From NCBI RefSeq assembly GCF_030463565.1, contig NC_134644.1:97398765-97462764 (forward strand): DNA of 64,000 nucleotides, written 5' to 3'. Both the position numbers and the translations under genes were made by a program. Source of the DNA: Pelecanus crispus (Eukaryota > Chordata > Aves > Pelecaniformes > Pelecanidae). The notes under the pieces were generated by a model. The model had not been told where the DNA came from. It made no database searches and saw only the letters and a program-made list of their open reading frames with translations. The number at the start of each line of letters is the position of its first letter. The first letter of the stretch is position 1. Below are positions 19,854-33,100 of the stretch, one piece after another.

Positions 19854-22800
19854 CTTTTCTTGAGCAAAAGGATGTTTTATGCTGCTTTGGACACAACAAA
19901 TTTTGATGCATCATCTTAGTAATTTCAAAGCATCTTCACTACTTATCAGAGGCTTCTGTTGTTAAAGTAACTACCAATAGTCTGAAGGAACCGTATTTTT
20001 TCAAAAGACCAGTCCTCTTCTAAAAACAAGTACTGGATTAACTTCTAACATGGAGTAGTGCTGAGCAGCAGAAACTGCAAAAAAATGACAAATCAATACC
20101 TGGTGGCAAGGTCAGCTATATTAGATGTGATACTCTTTGTAATGTAATAATGTTGTAATAACACAGTGTAATGATGTTCAAAGCTTCAGAACAGCGATCA
20201 TCCTTCTTCACACAAATTTTTGCATTTTATGTACCAAATATAGGTACACTAAAGATAAATACTTAAAAGCAATGTGCAGCAAATAGCCTCCATCCCAAGT
20301 TTTTTTTAAGAATAAGCCTGTGGAGGCTACCCTTTCTGCTAGGAACAAGCAAGATCAATCAAAGGCGTGTGAATATGTCTTTCCCAGTAAAACAGCACAA
20401 ACAAGTCAATAGGTCCACCACAGAACCTGCAGAAAATCAAGATAATTTTAAGTTTCAAAAACAATGAAACATCAGAGTTAGGGATGTTTTTCTAAATAAA
20501 AAGGTAACTAAAACGTGGTTTTTAACAGCCGTTTTCAACAACAGAATAAATAAGAACAGGTGAGAAAGAAGGTGCTAACAGAGAGCACTTACTGATCCGT
20601 AATCAAGTTGTTTATTTTGTAAGATTAGTAACATTGGCTTCCCTATGCTACTTTTAATACCTAACTCCTACTGGCTATGAAATTTCACCAAATTTATGTG
20701 TCCTTACAATGACTACTCACAAAGAGGTATTATGTCAAAAAATGTTGCTCAAAAAGGGTGCAATGTATTTTTAAGAAATATATATTAAAAAGGGTAAGAA
20801 ATCTGTTCTTGAAAAATTAGGAAAATGTTGCCCAAAGGAACCTCCAAAATAAAGAAAAAGCTGTAGCAACAAAGACTGAGATTTTTCTTTTTTCTTTTTT
20901 CAACCTTGGAAGGAAACGTGAGGAAGCCACAATAGTAGCAAATGAGTAGTTGACCACTCAATCTTAAAGTCATTTAAGGACTAGCATGCAGTTAAGTAAT
21001 ACTGGGCTGAAGAGAACAACATGCAACACGGTAACAAAGTACTGCAATGGTAAAAAAGGGTTTTTTTAAAAGGGGAGATTAAATGAGTGAAGAATACATT
21101 TGTATTTCAGATTCTTGGATAGTGCTAGAAAAGAAATTACCCAAAGCCAGGAGCATACTCATTAGGACGTACAATAGAAATATGCATCAATAACCTTGAA
21201 AAGGAGGAGGTAAAGGTAGGCATAAAAACAACCCAGGGCATGGATGGATTCAGACAAAAGTTGTGTGCCGTGGGCAGATATTCTTGAGATCAGCCTTATA
21301 ACTAGCTAAGCTGCTGATGCAGCTACCTTACACTTGCATATAATCATAATAATGTATTCTATTTTTTTGTGCGTGTCTTATCTTTCATTAGCACAAAACA
21401 CATTTGCAAGGCTTTGGGTTTTATTTTTTGAATTTAAACTTTGCATCATAATAAATGCTATTTTCAGTAGCCTAGCACAATAAGGCACCTATCCCGGCAG
21501 GTGTGGCACCTATCCTGGAACTGTGGTCCTGCAATACTTACTCATGAATCAACACCTATGTACCTGGTCCCCAAACATCTACAGATAATGGCACAATGTG
21601 GGCCCATTTAAACACTGGCAAGGCAGGCACATGAAGGTACAAGTCGTCGTCCCAGTCAGCAGTGCCAGGAAAAAATTCTGGCATGTGCAAGGCAACAGAA
21701 AACAGGAGAGAGAGCGTGAGGCACCTGTCATGTTAGCACCCAGCAAATAAAGGACTTCTGAGAGCCTGGAAAGATCTTGTAACAGGAGCTTAACATATGT
21801 AAGCATGGGTTTAGATACCCACCTGAGGAAAGGCTGTACGCTAGTATGTCTTTATCCTCAACAAACATGACAGGGAAGGTACCACTAAATAATTAAATAA
21901 ATCCTAGGACGTGACAAAAAGAAGGATTCTAGGGACAGATGCCAACATTAAATATAAATTTCCTTGGAGGAAAAAGAATACTGAAGAAACAGAAGATTAT
22001 GCCAGAAGAAAAAATGATCAAAATGCCAAAAAAACAGAAAGGAAGGAAAAAACATGGGAGTATGTGTAACATGTGCATGCAGTTAGAGCTGGCTGGTTTT
22101 CCTGCTGGCTCAGGCCACAGGGCCAGTGGGGAAAGCGCTCAGGACCGCGGCAGGGCCCTGCTGCTAGCTGGTGACTGCCCAGGGATGCCTGTACTTGCAC
22201 TCAGCTGGGGTGTGAAATGTTTTCTGTTTGAGTATGCACATTCCTTAAAGCTACGCTTATGCGGTTGTTCTTTACAAAGCTTTCCAAATGTTTTCTATTA
22301 CTTAATTGGATTTGTTATGAAGTTTGACTGTATACCACAGTTTATCATTGGTCCTTAATACTAGATAGCATTAAGTATAGTCATACAGAGATTTCCAAGC
22401 CATTTCTCTAAAATCAAGCCTTTCCCCTGCATCTACATTGTAAACATTAAATTTTATTTACACATTGTTTTGGAAACTTACTGATATGAGGGGCTTTTCT
22501 CCTCACATCTAGATCATCAATAGGATGCTTTTAACTATTAACCTTCTAATATTTAATACAAAGCACCTTCCTAGTTTCTACTTTTTATGATAGATGTTTC
22601 AAAAAGATATTCTCCAGTCATCACTTCTTTCTTTCCAAAGATCCACTCTTTTGTTCCCTGAGTGTTTCCACTTCCTATGCAAATTCTGTAAAATTAACTG
22701 GTCTTTTATGCTTGGGTAGAACATATTATCACCTTATGGAACATCTTGAGTAGGTGTCAATAGCCATGGCCAAAAGATACACAAAATATTCCTCTTTCTC

Positions 22801-23343
22801 TCCCACAAGTTCTCTTAGATGTTAGCTTATCTTTTATTACAGTACAGGCTTGCTCATCATCTCCCATCTCAGACCTGTCACTAGCCATCACTACCGTGAG
22901 TATTCCTCCGTGTCCATTCTTTGTATGTCCCATCTCAATCACAGCCCCTGCCGAGGAGGTCTGGCTGACATCCTCTACCTCAGCTGCCTTAAACACATGA
23001 AAGCTGCATTACCTGGGGGCTTTTGTATTTGTTAGCAAGCATGTGAAAACTTGCAGTGAAAGGACTCATCCCACACACCCTTTTTTTCTTCCTATTAAAG
23101 ATGCAGCCACAGGAACTGGGGAAGAGAGCTAGGAATGTCACATGTTGAATAGTCAGTACAGCTTCTCGGGAAGCTCAGGAACATTAATTCTGAAGTAATA
23201 TAGCATACAGAGGGAGGGTGGAATTAAGCCTACAAAAATCTTAAGGGCCAAACTAATGGATTTAGTCTAAGCAACCTTGGTGGCACTGTTGAATGAAAAC
23301 CTCTGTTTAATAACTAGTAGGATCAAGAATAGCAAGAAGTTAA
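19854..23343. other. Non-coding, no feature recognised
   Basis: No repeat of known type and no conserved coding exon seen. A 139-codon frame at 21939-22358 is lysine-rich at its start and resembles no family known to me. Confidence 0.5.
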
Positions 23344-23502
23344 GTGTTCAAAAAACGGGTAGATGTGGCACTTCGGGACATGGTTTAGTCTACTCTACCC
23401 TTGATTGGTTTAGTGTGGACTTGGTAGTGTAGGTTAATGGTTGGACTGGATGATCTTAAAGGTCTTTTCCAACCTAAACAATTCTATGATTCTATGATTC
23501 TA
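23344..23502 (+). mobile_element. CR1 LINE 3' fragment with typical tail
   Basis: Ends ATTCTATGATTCTATGATTC. After the usual GACATGGTTTAGT it carries an extra ~25 bp (CTACTCTACCCTTGATTGG plus a repeat of TTTAGT) before the CR1 sequence resumes. The same extra block begins the CR1 at 9331. Confidence 0.9.
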
Positions 23503-26500
23503 AGTTTGGATCCAAGAAGAACAAGTTGGTGAATTACATGAAAAATATTCTAGCGACTTCTGATCAATTGTTGGAACAGTTCTGGAATATTCAATATTCT
23601 CTCAGATTTTCACTTTCAAAAAGACTTCACTGCCCTCCTGGAGTTTAAGAGAAGATTTCTCTTCAAAGGCACTTACCCCCTCCTCTAGGGAAGATTCAAA
23701 TGAGTGAGCCTGGTTAGCTTTGAAAACAGAACAACATGAGGGAAGCCAAGACAAGGATAAGAAGGAGTAAAGGGAGAAGATAAAGGACTTCTTTCTGGTT
23801 TTCAAATTTCAAAAGCCCAAGAGGGACTACTCAGTGAAATTAAAAGGGAGCAGATTAAAAACAGACAGAAGGAAACACTTTTTCACATGATGTGTGGTTA
23901 AAACTGCAGAAAATATAACTACCACCGGAAGCACTGCAGTCAAGAACTCAGCAAGATTCTGATGGGTTTGCAGATGTATAAGGATATCAAATATATCAAG
24001 AGCAATTTAAAACTGCTGGAAGGCAGATGTATTTCTTCAGGGAAAACTGTCCAAGCATTTTAAAACTGCACAAAGAAATGTGCTAATCAGAGTGAGATAC
24101 AAAGAAAAAGGTCTCTGCAAGATAATGCACCCACAGGATGCCATCAAAGAAATGTCACCTCCTCCTAAATCCTTTGCATTCATTCTCTCTCCCTCCCTTT
24201 AAAGGAACAGCACAGAAAGGGACAATATGAGCCCCACTGAAAGACCAGTTCCTTTACGGTAGTGTCTGAGATGAAAAGGTGTCTGCCAGACATCTCCCCA
24301 GCATGTTGGCATTTCAGCAGCCTTCAGCCTGTCCAATGTATCTGGAAATGCATATTCACCTTGAAATTCATATACCTCATTCTACGAGTAGCTGGATTGT
24401 TTCTAACTTTCTGAGCTCAGATTGTTTTTAAAAGCAGAAAATACCATAGGAAGTATTTCTGTAATTTCCCATCTTGCTCTTTTACCCGACTAGGTAGGCA
24501 TAGTAATGATGCTTGCTTCCTGTTATTTCACGTAACCGTACCTGCACTGTCACGTGTCAGAAAAAAGAAAATCTAAAAACTGTGAGGTTTTTTCATTTAA
24601 ATGAAACGGCTTGTCAACAGCACAACTGAGTGCAAATGAGGGCAAAAGACAGGGAGGTGTTCTAAGCAACTTAACAGTAGCATTACTGTGACACTGAATG
24701 TATAGCCTTCCTAAACAATACACTCCAGTGCATTTTTTTTTCTAGGATCTCTTTTCCATCAATTTTAGCCTGTGACTTTACATCCTGTCCATCAAGCAGG
24801 AAGAGATCATTCCCTTCCTTTTTGTAGCATCCTTCTATGCATTTTAAGATGCCCTTGAACTCCAAATTACAAGCCAGTACTGCTAACACCACTGCTTGAC
24901 GTTACCCTAGCAATCAGACAGTAGATGGTACTTGGTATATAAGAAAAAGAATTTTCTGAAGCATAAGGAATGTCACAAACCCAAGTTTGGCAAGACTGCC
25001 TTGAAACTCTGTCATGCTAATAATAACCCGCACTTAGGCTTCTACGTATTCCAGCTTCTACTGGAATGCAGAGTTACTGCTACTGCAGCTTCAGTTGTCT
25101 CCAGTGTTAAGATCAGAAGAGTCCCATGTCCTCTCTCCTTGTACCTCTTTCACTGACTGAAACCTTTCCACCTTATCTTCGTTCAAACCACTTCAAAACC
25201 TTCCTAGCCTCTCTGCTTCACATTCAGTCTTGTACAGACAGGCTGCATGTAACAGACTGGCAGATACATCCGCTATAGAGACCGTTTGATAGGTTACATA
25301 GTACTGGAGTCACATCTTCGCCTTCAGGTCACCCCATGTTCCTACACCCAGACTTACAGCACGACATTTCACCAATGGAGAACCAATGGGAAAAAATATC
25401 ATGTGCTGCCATCGATCCTCACAGCAGTCGTCGTCTACTTAGAGATGACAATTAGAGAGATTGTCTGCCTTCGAAACTGCAAAGAATAAAATCAGCAATA
25501 AAGTAATACATCTGACATCATACCAGTATAACAACATTAAAAGTACATTTGACTCCCTATAAACCATCCAGTTCCTCTGAAAACATACAGCCAGGAAGGG
25601 TAAAACTAAAATCTATTACACCTTCACAAAGCTTAGCAAACTGTCCCTGAACTTTAAAAACAAATGTTCCTTTCAAAAGCAAGAGGGAAAAAATGGTATA
25701 GTCTTATTTAATAGTAAACTGTAAGAGCAACCTGTTAAGTGTACAATGCTCTTGCCAGCTTTCTGACAAAGAAGCTAACACTAAAATCCCAATTTACCTT
25801 TCAAGTAATGACTATCTACCATAAGATCTCTTCTCCTGTTTATGTATTTGCTTGTAAATAGATGTAGATACAACCTGCACAGGATCAAGAAGGAGGGTGA
25901 AAAATGTACAACAAACCAGTTGTTGCATTCAAAATGTTTCCTACAGGAAAGGTATCTTTGCAAGCAGATAAAACATGTAACCAGCACGAGCATTGGTTAG
26001 ATGGGGACACACTCATCGGAGAAATGCTGGAGGCCTGTGTACATGCAGAGGCAACAGACCTAATTGAGCTGAATAACAGGATTGTGATTAGGATACACGG
26101 GAAGTAAGCTGAGTCTGTTGTATAGGTTGGACTAATTTTTTTCCATTACAAACAATGGTACTACAAAATACTGTTGGCCATACATTTTTGCTGACTATGC
26201 AATGTATTACCTGTGATTGAAAAAAAATACATCATTTTTGGTGCCTCAGAAGAATGAAGCAACCACTTTTTGATGTGTAATGGAAGGAACAGGGTAAGAA
26301 ACATGTACGAAAAGGAGCATATGGGAAAGACTGAAGCAACAGGGAAATTTCGCAGGGACGTGTATCAATTGACCATCCAAAGAAACTCTCTGACAACTTT
26401 AAACAACCTTTAGCAACCTTTTTCTTTCCGCTAGAGTGTAACAACTCACCATCTCAAATGCCATTACCCATGCCCTCACCTACTTGCCTTGTCTCTGTAC

Positions 26501-27866
26501 ACTTCCCATGAAATGGAAGTTCAACAGAAGCCAGCTGACTGGTAAAGGGGGAAGGCAAAATACATCTCAAGTTTTCTGCACTTTCAAAAGATTAATGTGC
26601 CAGCTTGCAGCCACCTTTGAAAACTGTCCTGTTCTGTCTCCTTACTTAACACCCACCATTCTCTCAAACATGAGGTTTCAGCAACCTCTTTGTTAACAGA
26701 GCTTTTATATTATCTTCTAAACAGACAAAAAGATGAAACTTCCACCTACCCCAGTCCTGCTATTTCACTCTGCTAACTTCACACTATGGGACAGACAGGA
26801 GAGAAGACAGTCTGTTTTACCACAGAAGCAACAGTTTTACGCCATTACGTGTGCAGAAAGGACATTGCTGCAGAATTAAAAATCGACAGTCCACCCCCTT
26901 GGTCTCAATAAATGGTCTCAGTAAATCCCCTGTTGTGCAACAGACGTTCCAGTTTCCTCACTTTTAGTCTGCATTACTGGTGGGAGATGCACCCTTTGAA
27001 TGTCAGATTTCCAGGATGCTCTTCCCTCAAGTGTCACTCTCCTGACGAAACCTCTCAGCACGCATCACAGTTATATTGGAAACTTGTTTTTCATCACACT
27101 TTCATTAGGATATCTGTTCTTTTTTTCCTTTTATTTAGCATTGACATAAACAGTAAATTTATGTAACATAAATCGTAAATGGTAAAAATTGTCATTTTGT
27201 TCCCCTTTTCCGACTGTATCTCTATGAACAGTAGTTTGAATTTCATCATCTTCATGCTCTCTGAACCCCACCAGTGCTGAAATAACTTTTGCTGTTCTAC
27301 ATTTAGCCACACATAAAACTATAATGTCAACATAGGGGGATCGCTCCAGTCCCTGTGCCATAAACAGGACCTCTAAAAGAGCACAAGCCCAGTGACACAT
27401 TTACAATGAAACCAAGCTACAGGAACACAAGAACTGAATTTTCAAACAAAAAAGGACTTCTTTTCTGACCAAATTTGAAAAGGTTAATAAAAATCCCTTG
27501 TCAGCTGGGATCCTGCTCCTAGATTTCCCAGTACGCCATCATTCAGAGGTACTGCCATCCCTCCAGACTGCTTCACTTCACTAGTAGTGCCCTCAAGTCA
27601 ATTTTTAGAAGCAGTTGAGATTCTCTGAAAAGTGCTGTGAATTGCAAACTTTTGATTTTAAAATACTTCATGAACTCTTGACTATCTCAACAAAATTGGC
27701 TTAAGCACATGTCAATTAAAATAGAATTACATTTAGCATATTATGCTTCATCTCTAAATGCTCACTAGCTTAATACTTAACAGATTACGCAGACTTTTCA
27801 TACTGGATTATTTGGTGAAAGTACAGAGGCAGTTTAACTTTCAGACATTAGTGAGTTTATCCTTAC
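23503..27866. other. Non-coding, no feature recognised
   Basis: AT-rich with short random frames; no repeats or exons that I can support. Confidence 0.5.
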
Positions 27867-28081
27867 CTGTTTGGAGATTTCACTCCTTTTCCAGGTACTT
27901 TGGAAACGGGTATTTTCTGTAGTTCCTTTATACCCTTATATTCCCTTCTACCCCTGTGAGGAACAGGTCACCAGAAGCAGCCAAGGAATTTTTATCTCAA
28001 GAAGTTTCTAGGGCTTTTCCAATAGCTGTCTGGTCCTCATTGCCACTGCGCTTGTCCTGCACTTCGTCGTTAATCGTTAAC
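27867..28081 (-). promoter_or_regulatory. Candidate minus-strand promoter: HNF1-like site, TATA box, splice donor
   Basis: On the minus strand, in order: GTTAACGATTAAC (plus 28069-28081), a 12-of-13 match to the HNF1 palindrome; TATAAAG (plus 27926-27932); and a strong donor CAG|GTAAGG with the exon edge at 27867. This could be the first exon of a transcript running away from GRB10. HNF1 drives the mammalian non-neuronal DDC promoter, so that gene is one possible owner. No coding content is visible. The identity is speculative. Confidence 0.28.
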
Positions 28082-28199
28082 CACGCGCAGCACTATGTTC
28101 ATTGGCTTTATCAGTCATTCTTTCTCAACAAGGGAAAAGAAAACCTGTGAGTTCATACAGCGGCAGTTCACGGGGATTAGGATGGGAGGGACGCGGCAC

Positions 28200-29170
28200 T
28201 TCTCCCTTACTCGCAGAGCCTCAAGTGAAAACACACCGGGTGCCGGCGAGACGTGGGGCAGAGCGAGCCAGCAGCGCGGGCAGCAAGGCAGGCAATTACG
28301 CTGATGAAAGCACCTACACAGCCGAGGTGCCCGGCGGTTCGCGCTAGAAAGCAAGTGGGACAATTAAGGACACACCAAAGCCAGACCCCCCGCGGCAGCG
28401 GCAGCCCTCGGCCTACCCAGGGGCCTGGCGGCGGCGGCTCCCGCCTCCGGCTGCCTCAGGGCCGGGGTGAGGCTGGCCCCCGGCCCCCGGCCCCCTGCCC
28501 CCGCCGAGAGGTGGAACACTCACGCTCACACACCGGGGGCATGCTCCCCTCGGCGGGGGACGGGACGGGGCCGCGGGCACCCCGCTGCCTTCGGGGTCGG
28601 CCTCGCCCCGGCGGCACTGCCCGCGCCGCCATTTGCAGCCGGCGCCCCGCAGGAGGCTGGCGAAGCCCCGACCTTCACTCGGAGCTGTTTTACTGCGGTT
28701 TTACAGGAGACAAGGCCCAGGGTGCAGCCCTGCTCGGGTGCTGCCATGACACAAAGCAAAGCGAAGAAGGAGAAGGAAAAAAAAAACCCTCGTGTGCTTA
28801 ACGCAGGACCGGGAGAGGCCAGCGACCTGCGCTCCGTCCTGCGGCCCGCCCGTGGCCGCCCTCTGCCGGCCTGGCCTGGGCTGGCCGCCGGAGGCGGTGG
28901 AGGAGGAGGGACGGGGGGACGGGCCGGGGGCCGGGGCGCAGGGACCCCTCCGTTGTGGGGCCGGACGGGGGCCGGGGCGCAGGGACCCCTCCGTTGTGGG
29001 GCCGGACGGGGGCCGGGGCGCAGGGACCCCTCCGTTGTGGGATGGGCCGGGGGCCGGGGCGCTGGGACCCCTCCGTTGTGGGGCCGGGCCGGGGACGGAG
29101 CGCAGCGAGCGCTCCCTGCCCGCAGCGCTGCGGCGCGCAAACCCCGGCGTCCTTCAGCTGTGGAATGAGG
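28200..29170. promoter_or_regulatory. CpG island between GRB10 and the left flank
   Basis: About 1 kb that is strongly GC-rich and full of CpG, including the 41-bp minisatellite at its right end. GCGCCGCCATTTGCAG near 28623 resembles a YY1 site. CpG islands in birds usually mark promoters. No coding exon can be supported on either strand; the long frames here follow from GC richness. GC-rich but less CpG-dense sequence continues to about 30200. Confidence 0.7.
28925..29095 (+). repeat. 41-bp G-rich minisatellite (4 copies)
   Basis: The string GGGACCCCTCCGTTGTGG recurs at 28941, 28982, 29023 and 29064, an exact 41-bp period. The units are joined by GGGGCCGGACGGGGGCCGGG-like G runs that could form G-quadruplexes on the plus strand. 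Copies differ by only a few bases. Confidence 0.9.
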
Positions 29171-30199
29171 CAAAGTCCAGCCTGTATTTCAGCTGGCCTG
29201 CGCTGATCTGTCAGACATATCTATCTACCCACCTATTTATTCACTTATTTTTCCTCTAGGAAGAACGGTTTCTTTGTCCTGACTCACTCCAGGATTTACA
29301 CTGGTCAGAAACGGAGGCTGGGGATGAGCAAAATGGAGATTTCATCCTCACAAGCTCCTGTGGTTGGGGGCCGTCCTGCCGCTGGAAGGGTTCCGAGCCC
29401 CTCACAGGGCAGGAGCTGCCGGGGGGCCTGGGGGAGCCGCTCGCTGGGGCAGGAGACCGCCTGGCAGGCCCCTGCGCCCAGCCGCCCTTCGGTGTGCGCT
29501 GCTGGGAGGCCATCCGGGAGCGGGCTCCCCAGAGATGCTCCGGGACGCAACCTGGGTGAGCACCAGCATGGGCTCTGCCCCTTCTCTCCCGGCCTGACCG
29601 GCGGTGGATGGCCAGGGAGAGCCTCGCAGGCCGTCCTGCTCCCCCTTGGGCCTGGCCTGCCAGCCCCAGCACAGCCCTCTCCCTCCTGCTGCGCTGCACA
29701 TTTCGGTGAGAAAAAACGCCGGGCTCCAGCTGTCGCACCCCCTTTTCTCTTCCTGAGCTCCCACACCAGGAGAAAAAGCCACGTTTTACCTGGGAGAAGC
29801 CTTTGCAACACACTCCTGTGCGCTGCTGAACAAAAAAGCCCAGAGATACCCATTTCTGCACAACTTTTAGGATACCTGCTCCTGACTTGCAGGTGAGCAG
29901 TATCTATTCCCAGTCTGGTGCTCGTTTGAAAGGATGAGGCGGAAGCTCGGCTCAGTCCCTGTCATTTATCACCCTGTTTTGGAGCTGAATGGAGCTGGAC
30001 ACTACGCTTGTACCCGATGGGCTCAGCTCTGTGGTAGCAGCTGCACCAGGCAGCCCCTGTGCCCCCAGCACACCCTCCCGGCAGCAGGCTGCGGGGGGGA
30101 TGGCTGTCGCAGACCCTGGAGGCATTGCCTTCTGGGGTGGGAGGGAGCACATTCAGTGCTTACATGTCCATCTCTCCAAGAGCAGCCTTAATTCAATTA

Positions 30200-33100
30200 A
30201 AGGGAGCCTGCAGTTGATTGTAGCACAGGCTTTCTGGGTCTCTCCTCAGCTATGAATGCTACCACCACTTGTTTCTGTATGAGCTGGCCCTCGTGGACAC
30301 AAGTACTGGATCAGATCAAAAATCTCTCTAGCCCTTGTCTAATACATAGTAATGGACATGTAGGGAAGAAAGAGCACATATATGGGCTGTCAAGTAATGA
30401 TTCTTCCCCTAAAGACTGCTCCTGGCACTTGGTGACATGTGGCCCATGGACTTCCGGAGTGAAAGATGGTATTTTTGTAGTCAACGTCCGTCAGCTGAGT
30501 TTTCTCTATCATGACATTTAAGCCCTTTGTGAACCCATGTGGACTTTTGCCACATGCTACATTTTGTGGTAGAGAACATGTAGAGCTTACATGAGCAGAC
30601 TGTGAAGAAGTATTTCTGGTTTTCCTGAACTTCAGGTGATGCTCTGTGACTTCTGTTATTGAAAGAGATCGTAATTCAATGTTTTGTATTCTGCTCAGCT
30701 GCCTATGGTTTTCTGTAAGTCTATTTTACTGCCCTCAGTCTCTGCTTTCTAGTTGGTTGAACCATCTTACTGCATTTGATTGTTCCTCTGACCATCCTGT
30801 TTGCTCTTCCTTGTATCTCTTCCATTTCTGCTGCTTCCTAAGACCCTTCCTGCTCCTGTCCTGGGGGTTCCTGCTCCCTTATCCTTTCAAGGACAGCAGC
30901 TTCTAGGGTTTGGTTTGTGAAGGTGTGCATACAAGCAAGAGGATGCAATGCCTTCTCAGGCATGCTCTCTTCTCTGAAGCGCCCCGTTTCCTAGAGCAGG
31001 TCAAATGCTTGTTCCAGCAATCGATTGTAAATATTTTGAGGCAACCTCTGTAAGCTTTCAACAATCCTTGTTTAGCCAGCTGTTTTCACAAACCACATAG
31101 TCTTTAGTGAAAAAACAAATTAATTCTTCTACCCACCAGTTCTATAATTATCAATTTGTTTTCTTCCATGACTAGCTGTGTTGTGGGGTAATTTTTCAAG
31201 AAGCTCTAATCCTCACAGCTTGCCTCTTTTCTGTACTTTTGTCTGTGGACCTGGTTCTGAGAGTACTACAGAAACTGAAAATTAAGAGTTGGTAACAGTC
31301 ATGCAGAGGACATTAATATCCTGCAGAAATTCAGCAGCAAAGAGCAGTATGATGGCGGAAATCACAAGGTCTAACTAAAGTATTTCAGAATAGGATGTAT
31401 CTAGCATTCTTTGTGGGGCAATGAAATTGTACATTTTCAGTAGTGACCTTAGCCATTTGCTTTAACCGTTCTCATCATTGTTGGCAGAACCATACTTTTA
31501 CCTTCCTTTTCTCTTGATGGCAGTTGGACAGACTGTTCTGGAGAATGGGCAGGTTGTAGAGAACACCAATTCCATAGCTGTTTCTCTGCCTGTTAACCCA
31601 AAATGCCAATCCTCACACCTCTGTGTTTCAAAAGGCAAATAAAATCGAAGTCTTTACGTAGAAGCATCTTCACCAGTCTGAGGGAAGAGGAGGGGAAACT
31701 GTCTCTAAGGGACTGGTGAGCAGCACTTGGGCATCACACCACTGTCTTCCCTGTGTTCCTAGTCACACCCAAACCATCACTTGGACAATACTGCCCAAGA
31801 GTTAACACTTTTCTCCACTCCATTCCTCCCACTCTAGCTCTTCTGAGCTCTCTCTTCTTAAGAGTTGTACCTCTGACTGCAGCTGAGCTGACCTTCGGAG
31901 CCCATAAACCCAGGCTGTACTTGGACTCAGAGCTGGCAGCTGTGATTATAATTTCACCTTCCTGTTTGCCAGTTGTGGCACCAGAATCTTGCAGCCAGCG
32001 GATGGAAAACACCTGATTATAGCAAAGCGTACAAACCTGGCTAACCAACAAGTGTCGTAAGACCTTGTTAATCACAGCTCAGTGTCTTGTGATGAACCGA
32101 TCTGTCTTGCTAAAACATCCACTAGCATCTGTGCAAAATGATGAGCAATTACAGCAGAAGGTCTTCGGGCTAAGAGTTTGCAATGTGAGTGCTACACAAA
32201 CTAATTTATTTTGAAGTCTCCGATGTGACTAATCGCAATATCTAATGAAAATCATATAGCTCTTGGACAGAGTTGTGCTTATATTACGTTTTCAAATACT
32301 AATTAAATTGTACTCCAAGTTAAGGAAGGAAGACATAAGATTTAGGATGCAGAAGCAACCCAAATTAAGGCAATGTGGATACTTCGGAGCAAGACATCTC
32401 TTTTCTCCATCTGCTGCTACTGTTACTGAAGTTCCCAAGATGTTAGGCAAACAACGCACGAGACACAAAGCAACATACAAGCTGGACATTAACAAACCAG
32501 ATTAAAGCATCTCTAAATTAGCAATAACATAAACCCAAAGTCATCTAAAGTTCGACTTACTTGAAGGGAAATGGCTCATCTGGTGCTGTTTTTCTCATCT
32601 GGTTTTGTGGGTACAGGCTGAAGCAGCGATTTGGTGTTAAAATAAACCTAACTTTAGGGTTCTGTGTATCAGGATAGGAGTGCTGCAGCCACATGCTGTA
32701 ACACAGTAGTCTGATACGAATTTACTCATAGGTTCAAATGCATTTAAGCTGTTTTGCCAGGTGAACTTCATGCTAGAAGGCTTCATGTGGCATCAGACGT
32801 CTGATTATGTCTGTTGTCCTGATGTAAAAGCAGCACAAACCTTCTATCAGGCAATTAATTCAAATCTGTACCATATACCCATTTCTGACCCAGACTGATT
32901 TTGTACTGGTGACATTCTGATCGCATGGGTACCTGCTGTTAACATCTAGAGCCAGATTTCACAGGTATCATTTTGCACTTGCCGCAGTTGTGAGCGGTCT
33001 GCGCAAACGTGCAGACAATACCGCCCTGCCATCTGGCAAGCTTACCAACACCCTTTTACCATGCTGCTTTTTTTCATGCCATCTTCTTGCCTGTTCCAAA

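Noticed and set aside
21939..22358. A 139-codon plus-strand frame with a lysine-rich start
   Set aside because: No domain, no splice or promoter context, and no resemblance to a known protein; chance is the simplest reading.
28253..29173. Long open frames of 155-233 codons on both strands
   Set aside because: They lie in a CpG island and minisatellite, overlap on opposite strands, and consist of low-complexity Gly/Arg/Pro/Ala. GC richness explains the lack of stops.
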